This document shows, piece after piece, positions 23,346 to 30,009 of a stretch of 30,109 nucleotides of DNA (position 1 is its first letter; each line of letters opens with the position of its first letter). The notes under the pieces are model-generated. The model was given only the letters and a program-made list of their open reading frames with translations, did not search any database and had not been told where the DNA came from. Location of the stretch: contig CAZVWV010000032.1 in assembly GCA_964631745.1 (NCBI GenBank), positions 1 to 30,109 on the forward strand, given 5' to 3'. The position numbers and the translations under genes were made by a program. Source of the DNA: CAZVWV01 sp964631745. Its GTDB lineage: Bacteria; Bdellovibrionota_C; UBA2361; JBGSMV01.

Positions 23346-24364
23346 TCGGTCCGGCGGTTTTTAACTGGGTGGCTGCTGACAGCGCGCTTGAACTGCTATC
23401 GGAGATAGGCGCTGTCTTGTTGCTATTCTCGGTCGGGCTTGAGACTAAGATTAAGGATCTGACCAGCATAGGTAGAACTGCGACCTTTGTAGGGGTGTTG
23501 GGCGTTGTCGTGCCGTTCCTGGTCGGTTCCGGCTGGGCTTACTTTTCCGGGTTTTCGAGCGCCAAGGCCATGTTCTTGGCGGCGGCCTTCGTGGCGACCT
23601 CGGCCGGGATTACCGCCAGAGTCTTGCAGGAGCTGGGAGTCATGGGCCGGGTTGAAAGTAAGGTGATACTTGGTGCCGCGGTCATTGATGATATCTTGGC
23701 GATGTTGCTTTTGGGGGTCGTGACAGCCATTAATGCCGGGGGTCAAGTTGACATCAAGAGTCTGCTGCTGGTAGTAGGCCAGGCTCTGGCTTTCGTAATC
23801 ATCGTGGGGTGGTTGGGTGCTCGAGTCATGAAGAGCTCTGAGGATCTTTTAGAACTTCCGATCAATCCGCTCTCTCCACTATCGTTATCATTGGCGGCCT
23901 GCCTTGGATTAGCCGTCCTATCAGCGCAAATCGGCTTAGCAGCGATTATCGGAGCGTTTTTGGCGGGCGTGGTGGTTGCAGAAACGCGACATCAACATCA
24001 GCTTGAGAAACAGATTCAACCGATCATGGTGTTGATTGTGCCGTTTTTCTTTGTGCTAACTGGGATGAAAGTTGATTTAGCAGCGCTTTCAAACTGGCAC
24101 GCCATTTGTACGGTCTTAGTGTTAACGCTGCTTGCTAGCCTGTCCAAAGTTATCGGAGGCGGATTAGGGGCAGCTGCTCTTGGTTTTAAGAGCGCCTTAA
24201 TTGTCGGTGTGGGCATGGTGCCGCGCGGCGAGGTGGGGGTAATTATCGCAAGCCTTGGATTGGCCGCCGGTATCTTCAGCCCTGAGATGTACGCAGTGGT
24301 GATCGCCGTCTCGCTCTTAACTTCCGTAGTAGCACCCCCTCTGCTTAAAGTCTTATTTCGATAG
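23330..24364 (+). CDS. cation:proton antiporter, CPA2 family (N-terminus split off by a frameshift)
   Basis: 344 residues of the CPA2 Na+/H+ or K+/H+ antiporter membrane domain (PF00999). Diagnostic stretches: AGCLIGPAVFNWV right at the start, GAVLLLFSVGLETKIKDL, FLAAAFVATSAGITARVLQELG, LGAAVIDDILAMLLLGV (the ND/DD ion-binding aspartates), IGAFLAGVVVAE, FFFVLTGMKVDL and GMVPRGEVGVIIASLGL. About eleven membrane segments remain. The first segment and about 30 residues are missing in this frame but are encoded just upstream in another frame (23247-23345), so the gene is frameshifted or the sequence has an error. The GTG at 23330 is therefore probably not the natural start. No TrkA-N domain is fused at the C-terminus. 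Gene order suggests co-expression with the cNMP-DUF1003 gene. Confidence 0.82.
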   Translation: MAGCLIGPAVFNWVAADSALELLSEIGAVLLLFSVGLETKIKDLTSIGRTATFVGVLGVVVPFLVGSGWAYFSGFSSAKAMFLAAAFVATSAGITARVLQELGVMGRVESKVILGAAVIDDILAMLLLGVVTAINAGGQVDIKSLLLVVGQALAFVIIVGWLGARVMKSSEDLLELPINPLSPLSLSLAACLGLAVLSAQIGLAAIIGAFLAGVVVAETRHQHQLEKQIQPIMVLIVPFFFVLTGMKVDLAALSNWHAICTVLVLTLLASLSKVIGGGLGAAALGFKSALIVGVGMVPRGEVGVIIASLGLAAGIFSPEMYAVVIAVSLLTSVVAPPLLKVLFR

Positions 24365-24428
24365 AGTCCGGCATCTTATATCACCGGCGCTGTAGAATGC
24401 GCATAACCGTTCATAGGAAGTTAGAATC

Positions 24429-25226
24429 GTGGAAATGGTGATTAACAGCTTGGAACCTGGCGCAAGTAAGCCTTTGCTTGAGACACTGCTTGGGAGCGAT
24501 GTTGAGGCGCAGCGCGCGGCGCTACACAGAATTCGAGAGTTGGCCGCGTACCTCCCCACATACTTATTTTCTTATCTTGAACAAGTTGCCACCGATACGA
24601 AGGCCGATAGCGAGAATAGATTCTTGGCGGCTGAGTTTTTGCTGCATTCGGTTGGTAGCTCATCGAAGTATACTTTTTTTGATAAGCAGGCGCTTTGGCC
24701 TACCGGTGTGGCGTATCAGATTCAAAATCCAGTGGAAGTGTGTCGTGCAATCTTACAAAGAAGTGGCCAGGACGATGATGGTAGGGATGTGGCGCGTACC
24801 ACGGCGCTTAGTGTTCTGAATAGCGTTGTTCCGGAAGGGTTGAATGAGCTGGTGGTTGTTGCTTCCTCCGAGTTCTTGCCTCTCAAAATTAGAAAGTTGG
24901 CGTTAGGCTTCCTTGCCGAGCATGGCCAGGCAGCGCGAGAAAACGCGCGCGCATTAAAGTTGTCCAACATAGTCACGGGCCCAAGAATGCCCTCTGAGTC
25001 GCTTGCGATTTCCGTTTATCAAACGCTTTCAAAGATCGGGGATACTGAGGGGTTGATGGCCTGCTATACGCATGAGGTTCGACCAGTCACTAGTCTCGCC
25101 CAAAGGGCGCTGATTCGATCTCTTAACGAGCACGGTGTGGGGCGCTTATCTAGACTGCGGCATACCCTTCAATCTGTCTTGAGTGTGCCATGGCGGCGCG
25201 ACAGGCCTTGCATCAATTTTCTATAA
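24429..25226 (+). CDS. hypothetical helical (HEAT-repeat-like) protein
   Basis: 265 residues from a GTG at 24429 that stands 8 nt behind AGGAAG, a fair Shine-Dalgarno sequence; a TAGAAT at about 24390 may be its -10 box. I do not recognise it. The sequence is almost all helix with a repeating pattern of about 35-40 residues (LLETLLGSDVEAQRAALHRI; ENRFLAAEFLLHSVGSS; RDVARTTALSVLNSVVP; KIRKLALGFLAEHGQAAR; TSLAQRALIRSLNEHG), which is the look of HEAT-like repeats, so it is likely a protein-binding scaffold in the cytoplasm. No signal peptide or membrane segment. Its last 14 nt overlap the end of the small membrane-protein gene on the opposite strand. Confidence 0.65.
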   Translation: MEMVINSLEPGASKPLLETLLGSDVEAQRAALHRIRELAAYLPTYLFSYLEQVATDTKADSENRFLAAEFLLHSVGSSSKYTFFDKQALWPTGVAYQIQNPVEVCRAILQRSGQDDDGRDVARTTALSVLNSVVPEGLNELVVVASSEFLPLKIRKLALGFLAEHGQAARENARALKLSNIVTGPRMPSESLAISVYQTLSKIGDTEGLMACYTHEVRPVTSLAQRALIRSLNEHGVGRLSRLRHTLQSVLSVPWRRDRPCINFL

Positions 25227-25563
25227 TACCCGTTTCTGGATTGGCAATACGATATATCTCACGCGCTATCATAAACGCGTAAAAAAAGTTGTACGGAATA
25301 GCTAGTGTCAAGAAAACAAAGAGCGGTATATCGCTGCGTTTTCCTAGGAACTGGGCGGTTTGACTGAGTAATAAAAAGAACAGCATCAGCGCGAGAGATC
25401 CCGCTAGTGCGAGTTTTAGCGATTTGCGCAGCTTCAATAGCGCCAGAGTTAGGAAAATATTCAACAGAGCCAAAAGCTGTCCTAATATCGGAACAAACAT
25501 GGCAGCCATCACAAGGAATGGGACTGAGATAAATATAAAGAGAAAGAACTTCAAATTGCTCAT
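25213..25563 (-). CDS. small integral membrane protein of unknown function
   Basis: 116 residues with about four hydrophobic segments: FFLFIFISVPFLVMAAMF, LGQLLALLNIFLTLALL, LALAGSLALMLFFLLL and PLFVFLTLAIPYNFFYAFM. Short charged turns lie between them (KLRKSLK, GKRSD), and the tail is polar. No known motif. Its ATG (25563-25561) overlaps the stop of the decayed lyase frame by 4 nt (ATGA), so it was once the second gene of an operon with that lyase and may have been a partner such as a transporter-associated protein; this is inference. With the upstream gene broken, its expression now would depend on the rpsP-trmD transcript. Confidence 0.6.
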   Translation of the reverse strand: MSNLKFFLFIFISVPFLVMAAMFVPILGQLLALLNIFLTLALLKLRKSLKLALAGSLALMLFFLLLSQTAQFLGKRSDIPLFVFLTLAIPYNFFYAFMIAREIYRIANPETGIIEN

Positions 25564-25832
25564 ATTCTTTCAAACTTGGCCAAAAAGAATCGCAAGAATG
25601 TAGGCTCGTGCACCATTCTTAGTCCACTAATTTTGGCAGCGCGCTCCACGCGTCGGCCGCAGCACTCCGCGACTACATCCAGGTGGGATTGGGTATAGAC
25701 GCATCGGGGAATTGCAAGGCGCACCAATTCTAGCTCCGGGAAGATATTTTGCCCGGATTTATCGCGGCCAGCGGAAACTACCCCGCGTTCCGAAGCGGCA
25801 GAATTACCGCATCGTAACCAACTGATCTCACC
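25560..25832 (-). pseudogene. C-terminal remnant of a tryptophanase/tyrosine phenol-lyase family gene
   Basis: A 90-codon open frame without a start codon, bounded upstream by a stop at 25835-25833. Its last 75 residues read as the C-terminus of the PLP beta-eliminating lyases: SERGVVSAGRDKSGQN, PELELVRLAIPRCVYTQSHL, DVVAECC, ISGLRMVHEPTFLRFFLAKF. Compare the tyrosine phenol-lyase pattern ERGIVSAGR, LETVRLTIPRRVYT, MDVVAD, IRGL, YEP, LRFF. Full enzymes have about 460 residues, so roughly 380, including the PLP lysine, are gone. The region in front has no lyase sequence. The frame ends in ATGA shared with the small membrane protein. Interpretation as a deletion remnant is strong; tryptophanase versus tyrosine phenol-lyase origin cannot be settled, though the ERGVVSAGRD block looks closer to the latter. 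Confidence 0.85.
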
Positions 25833-25863
25833 TCACTTTATCACCTCCTGAACGGTTACCTGC

Positions 25864-26433
25864 TTATCGTCCGAGAAGTCTATCAAGCATGATAGCACAA
25901 GCGGATCGCACGGAAAGGTGATTATAAGGGGTCGGGCCGCTAATCGGCTCTAAAAACAGATCTGCACGTTTAAGGAGCTCCTCAGACATGCCCCAACCCG
26001 TGCCCAGCATTAGAAGATAGGGGTGATTGTGGGACTGTAGGCGCGTGCGTAAGTCTTTGAAGGAAACGCGATCGCCGCCCGCTTTAGCGGAGCTCGCGAT
26101 CAGGGTGGGTAATTTACCAGCGCGAAGATCGATTTTCTGAATGGCTTCATCGAGATCTTCCACGATATCAAGCACCTCCAGGGCCTCCTTACGGTTGGGG
26201 TTATAAGTGGCGCCGAAACCGTCATCCCAATGTTGCTTAAGTGTGCGCGCTAATTTTCTAATCGTCGGAGACGGATGCGAAACGAAAAAATTAGTGACGC
26301 CGTACGTCTTTGAGCTACGAGCTATATCGTGCACGTCAATTAGGGTAAGCGATGCTGTGATATTGGCGGCGTGTTTGTCTACCATTTTATCGTGCAGCAA
26401 GATGATATTTAAATCGAACGGCTCTGAGTTCAT
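25864..26433 (-). CDS. SPOUT-type RNA methyltransferase next to trmD (PF09936-like)
   Basis: 189 residues. The sequence has the blocks of the family often annotated as RNA methyltransferase, TrmD-neighbour (PF09936): ITASLTLIDVHDIARSSKTYGV near residues 26-47, NFFVSHP, HWDDGFGATYNPNRKEAL, SSAKAGGDRVSF, LLMLGTGWGMSEELL and the final YNHLSVRSACAIMLDRLLG, which forms the knotted S-adenosylmethionine site. Family members sit next to trmD in many deltaproteobacteria, Aquificae and Thermotogae; the target RNA and base are not well known. It overlaps the trmD stop by 4 nt (ATGA), so it is translated with it. Identification by family is secure, function is inferred from family and context. Confidence 0.88.
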   Translation of the reverse strand: MNSEPFDLNIILLHDKMVDKHAANITASLTLIDVHDIARSSKTYGVTNFFVSHPSPTIRKLARTLKQHWDDGFGATYNPNRKEALEVLDIVEDLDEAIQKIDLRAGKLPTLIASSAKAGGDRVSFKDLRTRLQSHNHPYLLMLGTGWGMSEELLKRADLFLEPISGPTPYNHLSVRSACAIMLDRLLGR

Positions 26434-27104
26434 TTGCTGCGCCTAGAATCTGTGAGTTTTTGAGAAGCCTGTTTGCGCCAGTTTGAGATGGCGGCATGAT
26501 TTCCGGAGAGAAGCACTTCGGGAACACCCAGACCTCTAAATTCGGCGGGTTTGGTGTATTGGGGGGATTCTAAGAGACATTCTTGCGACTCAAAACTTTC
26601 AACGAGTAAAGATTCAGAATTTCCTATTACGCCGGGTATTAATCTGGCGCTGGCTTCGATAACGACCATGGCAGGGACCTCGCCGCCCATCAGCACGTAG
26701 TCTCCAATCGAGATCTCGTGATCCACAAAAAGCTCGATAATGCGTTGATCTACACCTTCATAGCGACCGCAAATTAAGATAAGTTCTGGCCAAGATGAGT
26801 ACTGCTTGGCTAGTTGTTGATTGAATGTTTTGCCGTTCGCCGCCAGTAACACGACCTGAGCATTGGGTAGGCGGCTCTTTGCATCTTCAATCGCCAGCGC
26901 CAACGGCTCAGGGCGCATCACCATACCGGCTCCGCCACCGTAGGGGGTGTCATCCACACTGAAATGCGGCGCGGAAGCAAAATCACGAATTTGGGTTAGG
27001 CGAATATCGAGCAGCTGCTTTTTAATCGCTTTTCCGATCAGGCTTGCGGTAGTGAAACCCTGAATTAACTCCGGGAATAGAGTCAGGATTTCTACCTTTA
27101 GCAT
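26430..27104 (-). CDS. trmD: tRNA (guanine37-N1)-methyltransferase
   Basis: 224 residues, slightly shorter than usual (about 240-250). It methylates G37 of tRNAs that read CNN codons and prevents +1 frameshifting. Seen: MLKVEILTLFPELI start, the loop DDTPYGGGAGMVMRPEPL with the catalytic aspartate, ILICGRYEGVDQRI, and the knot region IGDYVLMGGEVPAMVVIEASARLIPGVIGN, then YTKPAEFRGLGVPEVLLSGNH. Cytoplasmic dimer. It lies 15 nt after rpsP with no rimM between, which departs from the common rpsP-rimM-trmD-rplS order; no rplS follows either. It has no clear Shine-Dalgarno sequence. The next gene overlaps its end by 4 nt. Confidence 0.97.
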   Translation of the reverse strand: MLKVEILTLFPELIQGFTTASLIGKAIKKQLLDIRLTQIRDFASAPHFSVDDTPYGGGAGMVMRPEPLALAIEDAKSRLPNAQVVLLAANGKTFNQQLAKQYSSWPELILICGRYEGVDQRIIELFVDHEISIGDYVLMGGEVPAMVVIEASARLIPGVIGNSESLLVESFESQECLLESPQYTKPAEFRGLGVPEVLLSGNHAAISNWRKQASQKLTDSRRSK

Positions 27105-27119
27105 ATACGTAGGTCGCGG

Positions 27120-27476
27120 TTACTTGGCCGGAGCTTTGCTTGCGGCCTTTTTAGGGGAGGCTTTGCTGCGCTCCTTTCGACGTTTACGTGCCGCTTGAAG
27201 TTTTGCCAGAGCGTGCTTCTCACGTTCTTCAACTAGTCCTGGGAACGACTTAATAATTATCCCGCGCACTAATCTGGACGGCTTTGCTCCAAGTCCGATC
27301 CACTTGCGGACCTTGTCCTCCTTAAGTTGGACAGTTGATGGGTTAGTTTTGGGATCGTATGTTCCCACGAGTTCAATAAAACGACCGTCGCGCTTACCGG
27401 CTTTTTCGATCGCCACGACGCGATAAAACGGTCTGCTTCGTGTGCCATGTCGCGCAAGTCTTAGAGTCACTGCCAC
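27120..27476 (-). CDS. rpsP: 30S ribosomal protein bS16
   Basis: 118 residues. The first 80 are canonical bS16: VTLRLARHGTRSRPFYRVVAIEKAGKRDGRFIELVG split in two strands, then YDPKTNPSTVQLKEDKVRKWIGLGAKPS. The last 30 residues are a lysine/alanine/serine-rich tail (KRRKERSKASPKKAASKAPAK type), a common lineage extension. The start is GTG at 27476, seven nt behind AGGAGA. A TATAAA -10 box at 27536-27531 with TTGTTT at 15-nt spacing could be its promoter, leaving a leader of about 50 nt, unlike most other first genes here. It heads the trmD operon. Confidence 0.97.
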   Translation of the reverse strand: MAVTLRLARHGTRSRPFYRVVAIEKAGKRDGRFIELVGTYDPKTNPSTVQLKEDKVRKWIGLGAKPSRLVRGIIIKSFPGLVEEREKHALAKLQAARKRRKERSKASPKKAASKAPAK

Positions 27477-27530
27477 AATTAAGTCTCCTATACTAAATCT
27501 CTAACGAGGTTCTCTATCAGAATCGCGCAG

Positions 27531-27557
27531 TTTATATGGATTCTTTGCGGAAAACAA
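27531..27557 (-). promoter_or_regulatory. candidate promoter of the rpsP-trmD operon
   Basis: Minus strand TTGTTT (27557-27552), 15-nt spacer, TATAAA (27536-27531). It leaves a leader of about 50 nt with an AGGAGA Shine-Dalgarno sequence. Confidence 0.4.
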
Positions 27558-27752
27558 GTCGAGGCGAGGGGGAGAGTTACAGGGTTCGATCTTGGCGGAC
27601 GGGTTGGAAGATAGGGAAACCTCTCCCGGGGTCCTTGGAGATTTACTTAAGATAGCGGGGCAATTTGATAGCTTCCCAGGCGTATAATTACTGAGTCAAA
27701 TCAATATGATACAGCTTCGTCGGAATCATTGTAGTCGCCTCGGCGGATAGGT

Positions 27753-27758
27753 TATCAT
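27753..27758 (+). promoter_or_regulatory. -10 box of the small secreted protein gene
   Basis: TATCAT (five of six consensus positions), 7 nt before the ATG at 27766; TTGTAG (27729-27734) at 18 nt is a weak -35. A perfect TATAAT also occurs at 27683-27688 without a convincing -35. Confidence 0.35.
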
Positions 27759-27765
27759 GCCCCAT

Positions 27766-28083
27766 ATGAAATTGTTCGCTTTAGTGTTTGTTATAACTGG
27801 ATTGGTGGTCACCCCGTCGGCTTGGGCCCAAGGGGAAGGAATCGTATGCGCCGCCGTTGTGGCCTGCGACGGAAACGGGGGTGTCCTACAGGAATTCCGC
27901 GGAGGGCCTTGCGAGGCTGTATATCAAACTCAATGTACCAGTGAGCTCGCCAACACGCTTGGAGAACAGGTCCAGAGCTGTGAGAGTTCTAAGCGCACTT
28001 TGAGCAAAAATCTGAATACGCTCACCAAAAAGAATAGAAATTTACAGCGGCAGATACGTAAACTTCAAAAGCGTATTAGCTAA
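27766..28083 (+). CDS. small secreted coiled-coil protein of unknown function
   Basis: 105 residues from ATG 27766 (an in-frame ATG at 27757 adds three). Signal peptide MKLFALVFVITGLVVTPSAWA, cleavage before QGEG. The mature part has four cysteines in its first half (IVCAAVVACDGNGG; GGPCEAVYQTQC) and one in CESSKR, then a strongly basic heptad-patterned helix (LSKNLNTLTKKNRNLQRQIRKLQKRI) that should form a coiled coil. I do not recognise it. It may bind the cell wall or an anionic partner by its basic helix. The gene converges with the SulP gene and their ends overlap by 4 nt. The downstream ATG is preferred because a TATCAT -10 lies 7 nt before it. Confidence 0.65.
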   Translation: MKLFALVFVITGLVVTPSAWAQGEGIVCAAVVACDGNGGVLQEFRGGPCEAVYQTQCTSELANTLGEQVQSCESSKRTLSKNLNTLTKKNRNLQRQIRKLQKRIS

Positions 28084-29747
28084 GCGCCAAGCGCACTGCA
28101 ATGCTTACAACCTAATTCTCCGGCTGCCACGATAGCTTGATCTGAGCTCCAAAGAATATTCTGCTTACCGATTACATCAGTTAACCCTCCTTGATCGAGA
28201 ATGCTTTGAACATTCTTATGTACTCCGGTAAGCATTACGGTGGCGCCGTCTTTTTTTAGTTTTTCGCAGAGCGCTTCCAACGCCAGCAAGCCCGAAGTAT
28301 CAAGTAGTGGAACACCACGCATACTTAGAATTAGGCAGTGGAGATTTTCCAGTTTGGACAAAGCTTCGTTGAAGTGTCCGGTGGCGGCAAAAAAGATCGG
28401 TCCCGTTAAAAATGCCACTTTGATGTGTGGACATTGGCGTGGGGCGATGATTCCTTGTGCCAGTAACGCGGCATGATCGACCTCTTTGATATCAACGTCC
28501 AATTGAGAGATCTCGCTCAAGAATACCGCGCCTGAGAGGAAGGTGCCGATCAGAATTGCCTGTGTTAGGTCGAGCGAAAAAGTCGCCAACATAGTGATGC
28601 TAAAAGTGAGCATGGCGGTCTTAAGGCGATACTTGAAGATATAATGAATCTCCTCCCACTCATTCATTCGCCATGCCGTAATAATCAAAACACCTGCCAG
28701 TGCGGCGAGAGGGACCTTCGACATAATTGGCGCAAAAATAAATATCGAAGCAAGTATCACAAGTGCATGCGTGATGCTGACGATGCGAGTGCGGCCGCCA
28801 GATTTTATCCCCACACTTGTACGTGCAATCGCGGCGGTTGCCGGGACGCCACCAAAGAACGGAATTACTATATTACCTATACCCTGCGCGATTAATTCTT
28901 GGTTAGCTTGTAAGCGAATGCCAGTCATGTTCGAGGCCACGGCGCCGCAGAGTAAGCTCTCGATTGCTCCAAGGGCTGTGATACTTAGTGCCGGAACCAC
29001 TAAGTGCTGAAGCAGATGCCAATCAATACTTTGCAAGACAAGACGTTGATCCAATATTAAAGTGCCAGGGATTTCGCCGATTACGGCAACCGGCCAATTC
29101 AGCTGATGAGTAATAATAGTGGCCGCAATTATACCAAGCAGCGAGCCTGGTACTTTTGAATTTATACGCTTAGGCGTAAAGAGCATAATAGCCATGACCA
29201 TTAGGCCCGTCATTAAAGCGTATGGTTCAATTTTAATGCCGGATGTGAAATATCCGATGACTTTACCCGCCGCTGAATCGGTGCCGGGGGTGCGCATCCC
29301 AACTAGGTTGTCGAATTGGCCAACTACTATGATCAACGCAATGCCGGAGGTAAAACCCGTGATGACGGGCGAGGGGATAAATGCGATAAAGCGCCCCAGG
29401 CGCAGTACCCCAATGGCAGTCAGCAGTAGGCCGGACATCAATCCTGCCACCCAGACACCTTGCACACCGTATTTGGCCGAGATCAAGATTAAGATAGCGC
29501 TCATGGCGCCAGTGGGCCCGGAGATCTGATAGGGCGCGCCGGACAACCCCCCGATAATCAGTCCAGCCAGAATAGCCGTGACCAATCCGGCCGAGGCAGT
29601 GCTGCCCGAGGCCACGCCAAACGCCAGCGCCAGCGGTAAAGCCACAGCCGCCACAGTAAACCCAGCCAAAAGATCCTTGGAGAATCTACCCAAAGAGTAA
29701 TGACGAAATTCGTCTCTATAAAGTGTGCGTAAGCTACGGCGTGGCAT
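28080..29747 (-). CDS. SulP family inorganic anion transporter with STAS domain
   Basis: 555 residues. Residues about 20-420 are the SulP membrane domain (PF00916): LAGFTVAAVALPLALAFGVASG, ISGPTGAMSAILI, FIPSPVITGFTSGIALII and ATAAIARTSVGIKSGGRTRIVSI. Residues about 435-540 are a cytoplasmic STAS domain (PF01740): GPIFFAATGHFNEAL and LILSMRGVPLLDTSGLLALEAL, with the DTSG loop typical of anti-sigma-antagonist-like folds. Members carry sulfate, bicarbonate, dicarboxylates or other anions; the substrate is not evident and no carbonic anhydrase gene is next to it in the window. The tail ends with GCKHCSALGA, a CxxC that is unusual for the family. A TTGCTT/TATAAT promoter lies 5 nt before the ATG, with no Shine-Dalgarno sequence. 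Confidence 0.93.
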   Translation of the reverse strand: MPRRSLRTLYRDEFRHYSLGRFSKDLLAGFTVAAVALPLALAFGVASGSTASAGLVTAILAGLIIGGLSGAPYQISGPTGAMSAILILISAKYGVQGVWVAGLMSGLLLTAIGVLRLGRFIAFIPSPVITGFTSGIALIIVVGQFDNLVGMRTPGTDSAAGKVIGYFTSGIKIEPYALMTGLMVMAIMLFTPKRINSKVPGSLLGIIAATIITHQLNWPVAVIGEIPGTLILDQRLVLQSIDWHLLQHLVVPALSITALGAIESLLCGAVASNMTGIRLQANQELIAQGIGNIVIPFFGGVPATAAIARTSVGIKSGGRTRIVSITHALVILASIFIFAPIMSKVPLAALAGVLIITAWRMNEWEEIHYIFKYRLKTAMLTFSITMLATFSLDLTQAILIGTFLSGAVFLSEISQLDVDIKEVDHAALLAQGIIAPRQCPHIKVAFLTGPIFFAATGHFNEALSKLENLHCLILSMRGVPLLDTSGLLALEALCEKLKKDGATVMLTGVHKNVQSILDQGGLTDVIGKQNILWSSDQAIVAAGELGCKHCSALGA

Positions 29748-29752
29748 CGCAG

Positions 29753-29780
29753 ATTATATTACTAACAATTTACGAAGCAA
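29753..29780 (-). promoter_or_regulatory. sigma70 promoter of the SulP gene, consensus -10
   Basis: Minus strand TTGCTT (29780-29775), 16-nt spacer, TATAAT (29758-29753, perfect), then 5 nt to the ATG at 29747. Leaderless transcript predicted. Confidence 0.6.
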
Positions 29781-30009
29781 AGAAGTAGCGAAAGCGCAGC
29801 ATAGCATGGGGTCAAATTTTTGCTCAGAGACAATGCGCAACCCCAAGCCGTTTTCCCAGCGCAGCCCCCGCCGCAAATAATTTCTAGCAAAAGTTCTGGC
29901 AAACGAATTAGTTTTGACGCGCTCTAAGAGTTTTAAGCAGCGCACAGGGACTCAAATCCACGCAAAAGCGTAGCGCTAGATACACCCCGGCCCACGCCGC
30001 GTTTAGACT

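Noticed and set aside
17768..27602. 12-nt word CTTGGCGGACGG occurring at 17768 and 27591
   Set aside because: A 12-mer shared by two sites in 30 kb is expected by chance, and the flanks do not match.
27683..27688. Perfect TATAAT upstream of the small secreted protein
   Set aside because: No -35 at 15-19 nt and 70 nt from the start; the TATCAT at 27753 fits the local pattern better, though it is not excluded.
29805..29825. GGGGTCAAATTTTTG, similar to sequences flanking RAYT-type transposases
   Set aside because: Only a partial likeness to a remembered pattern, no inverted partner and no transposase nearby.
29754..29945. 63-codon minus-strand frame upstream of the SulP gene
   Set aside because: It runs over the SulP promoter, ends just before its start codon, has no own start signal and looks like chance.
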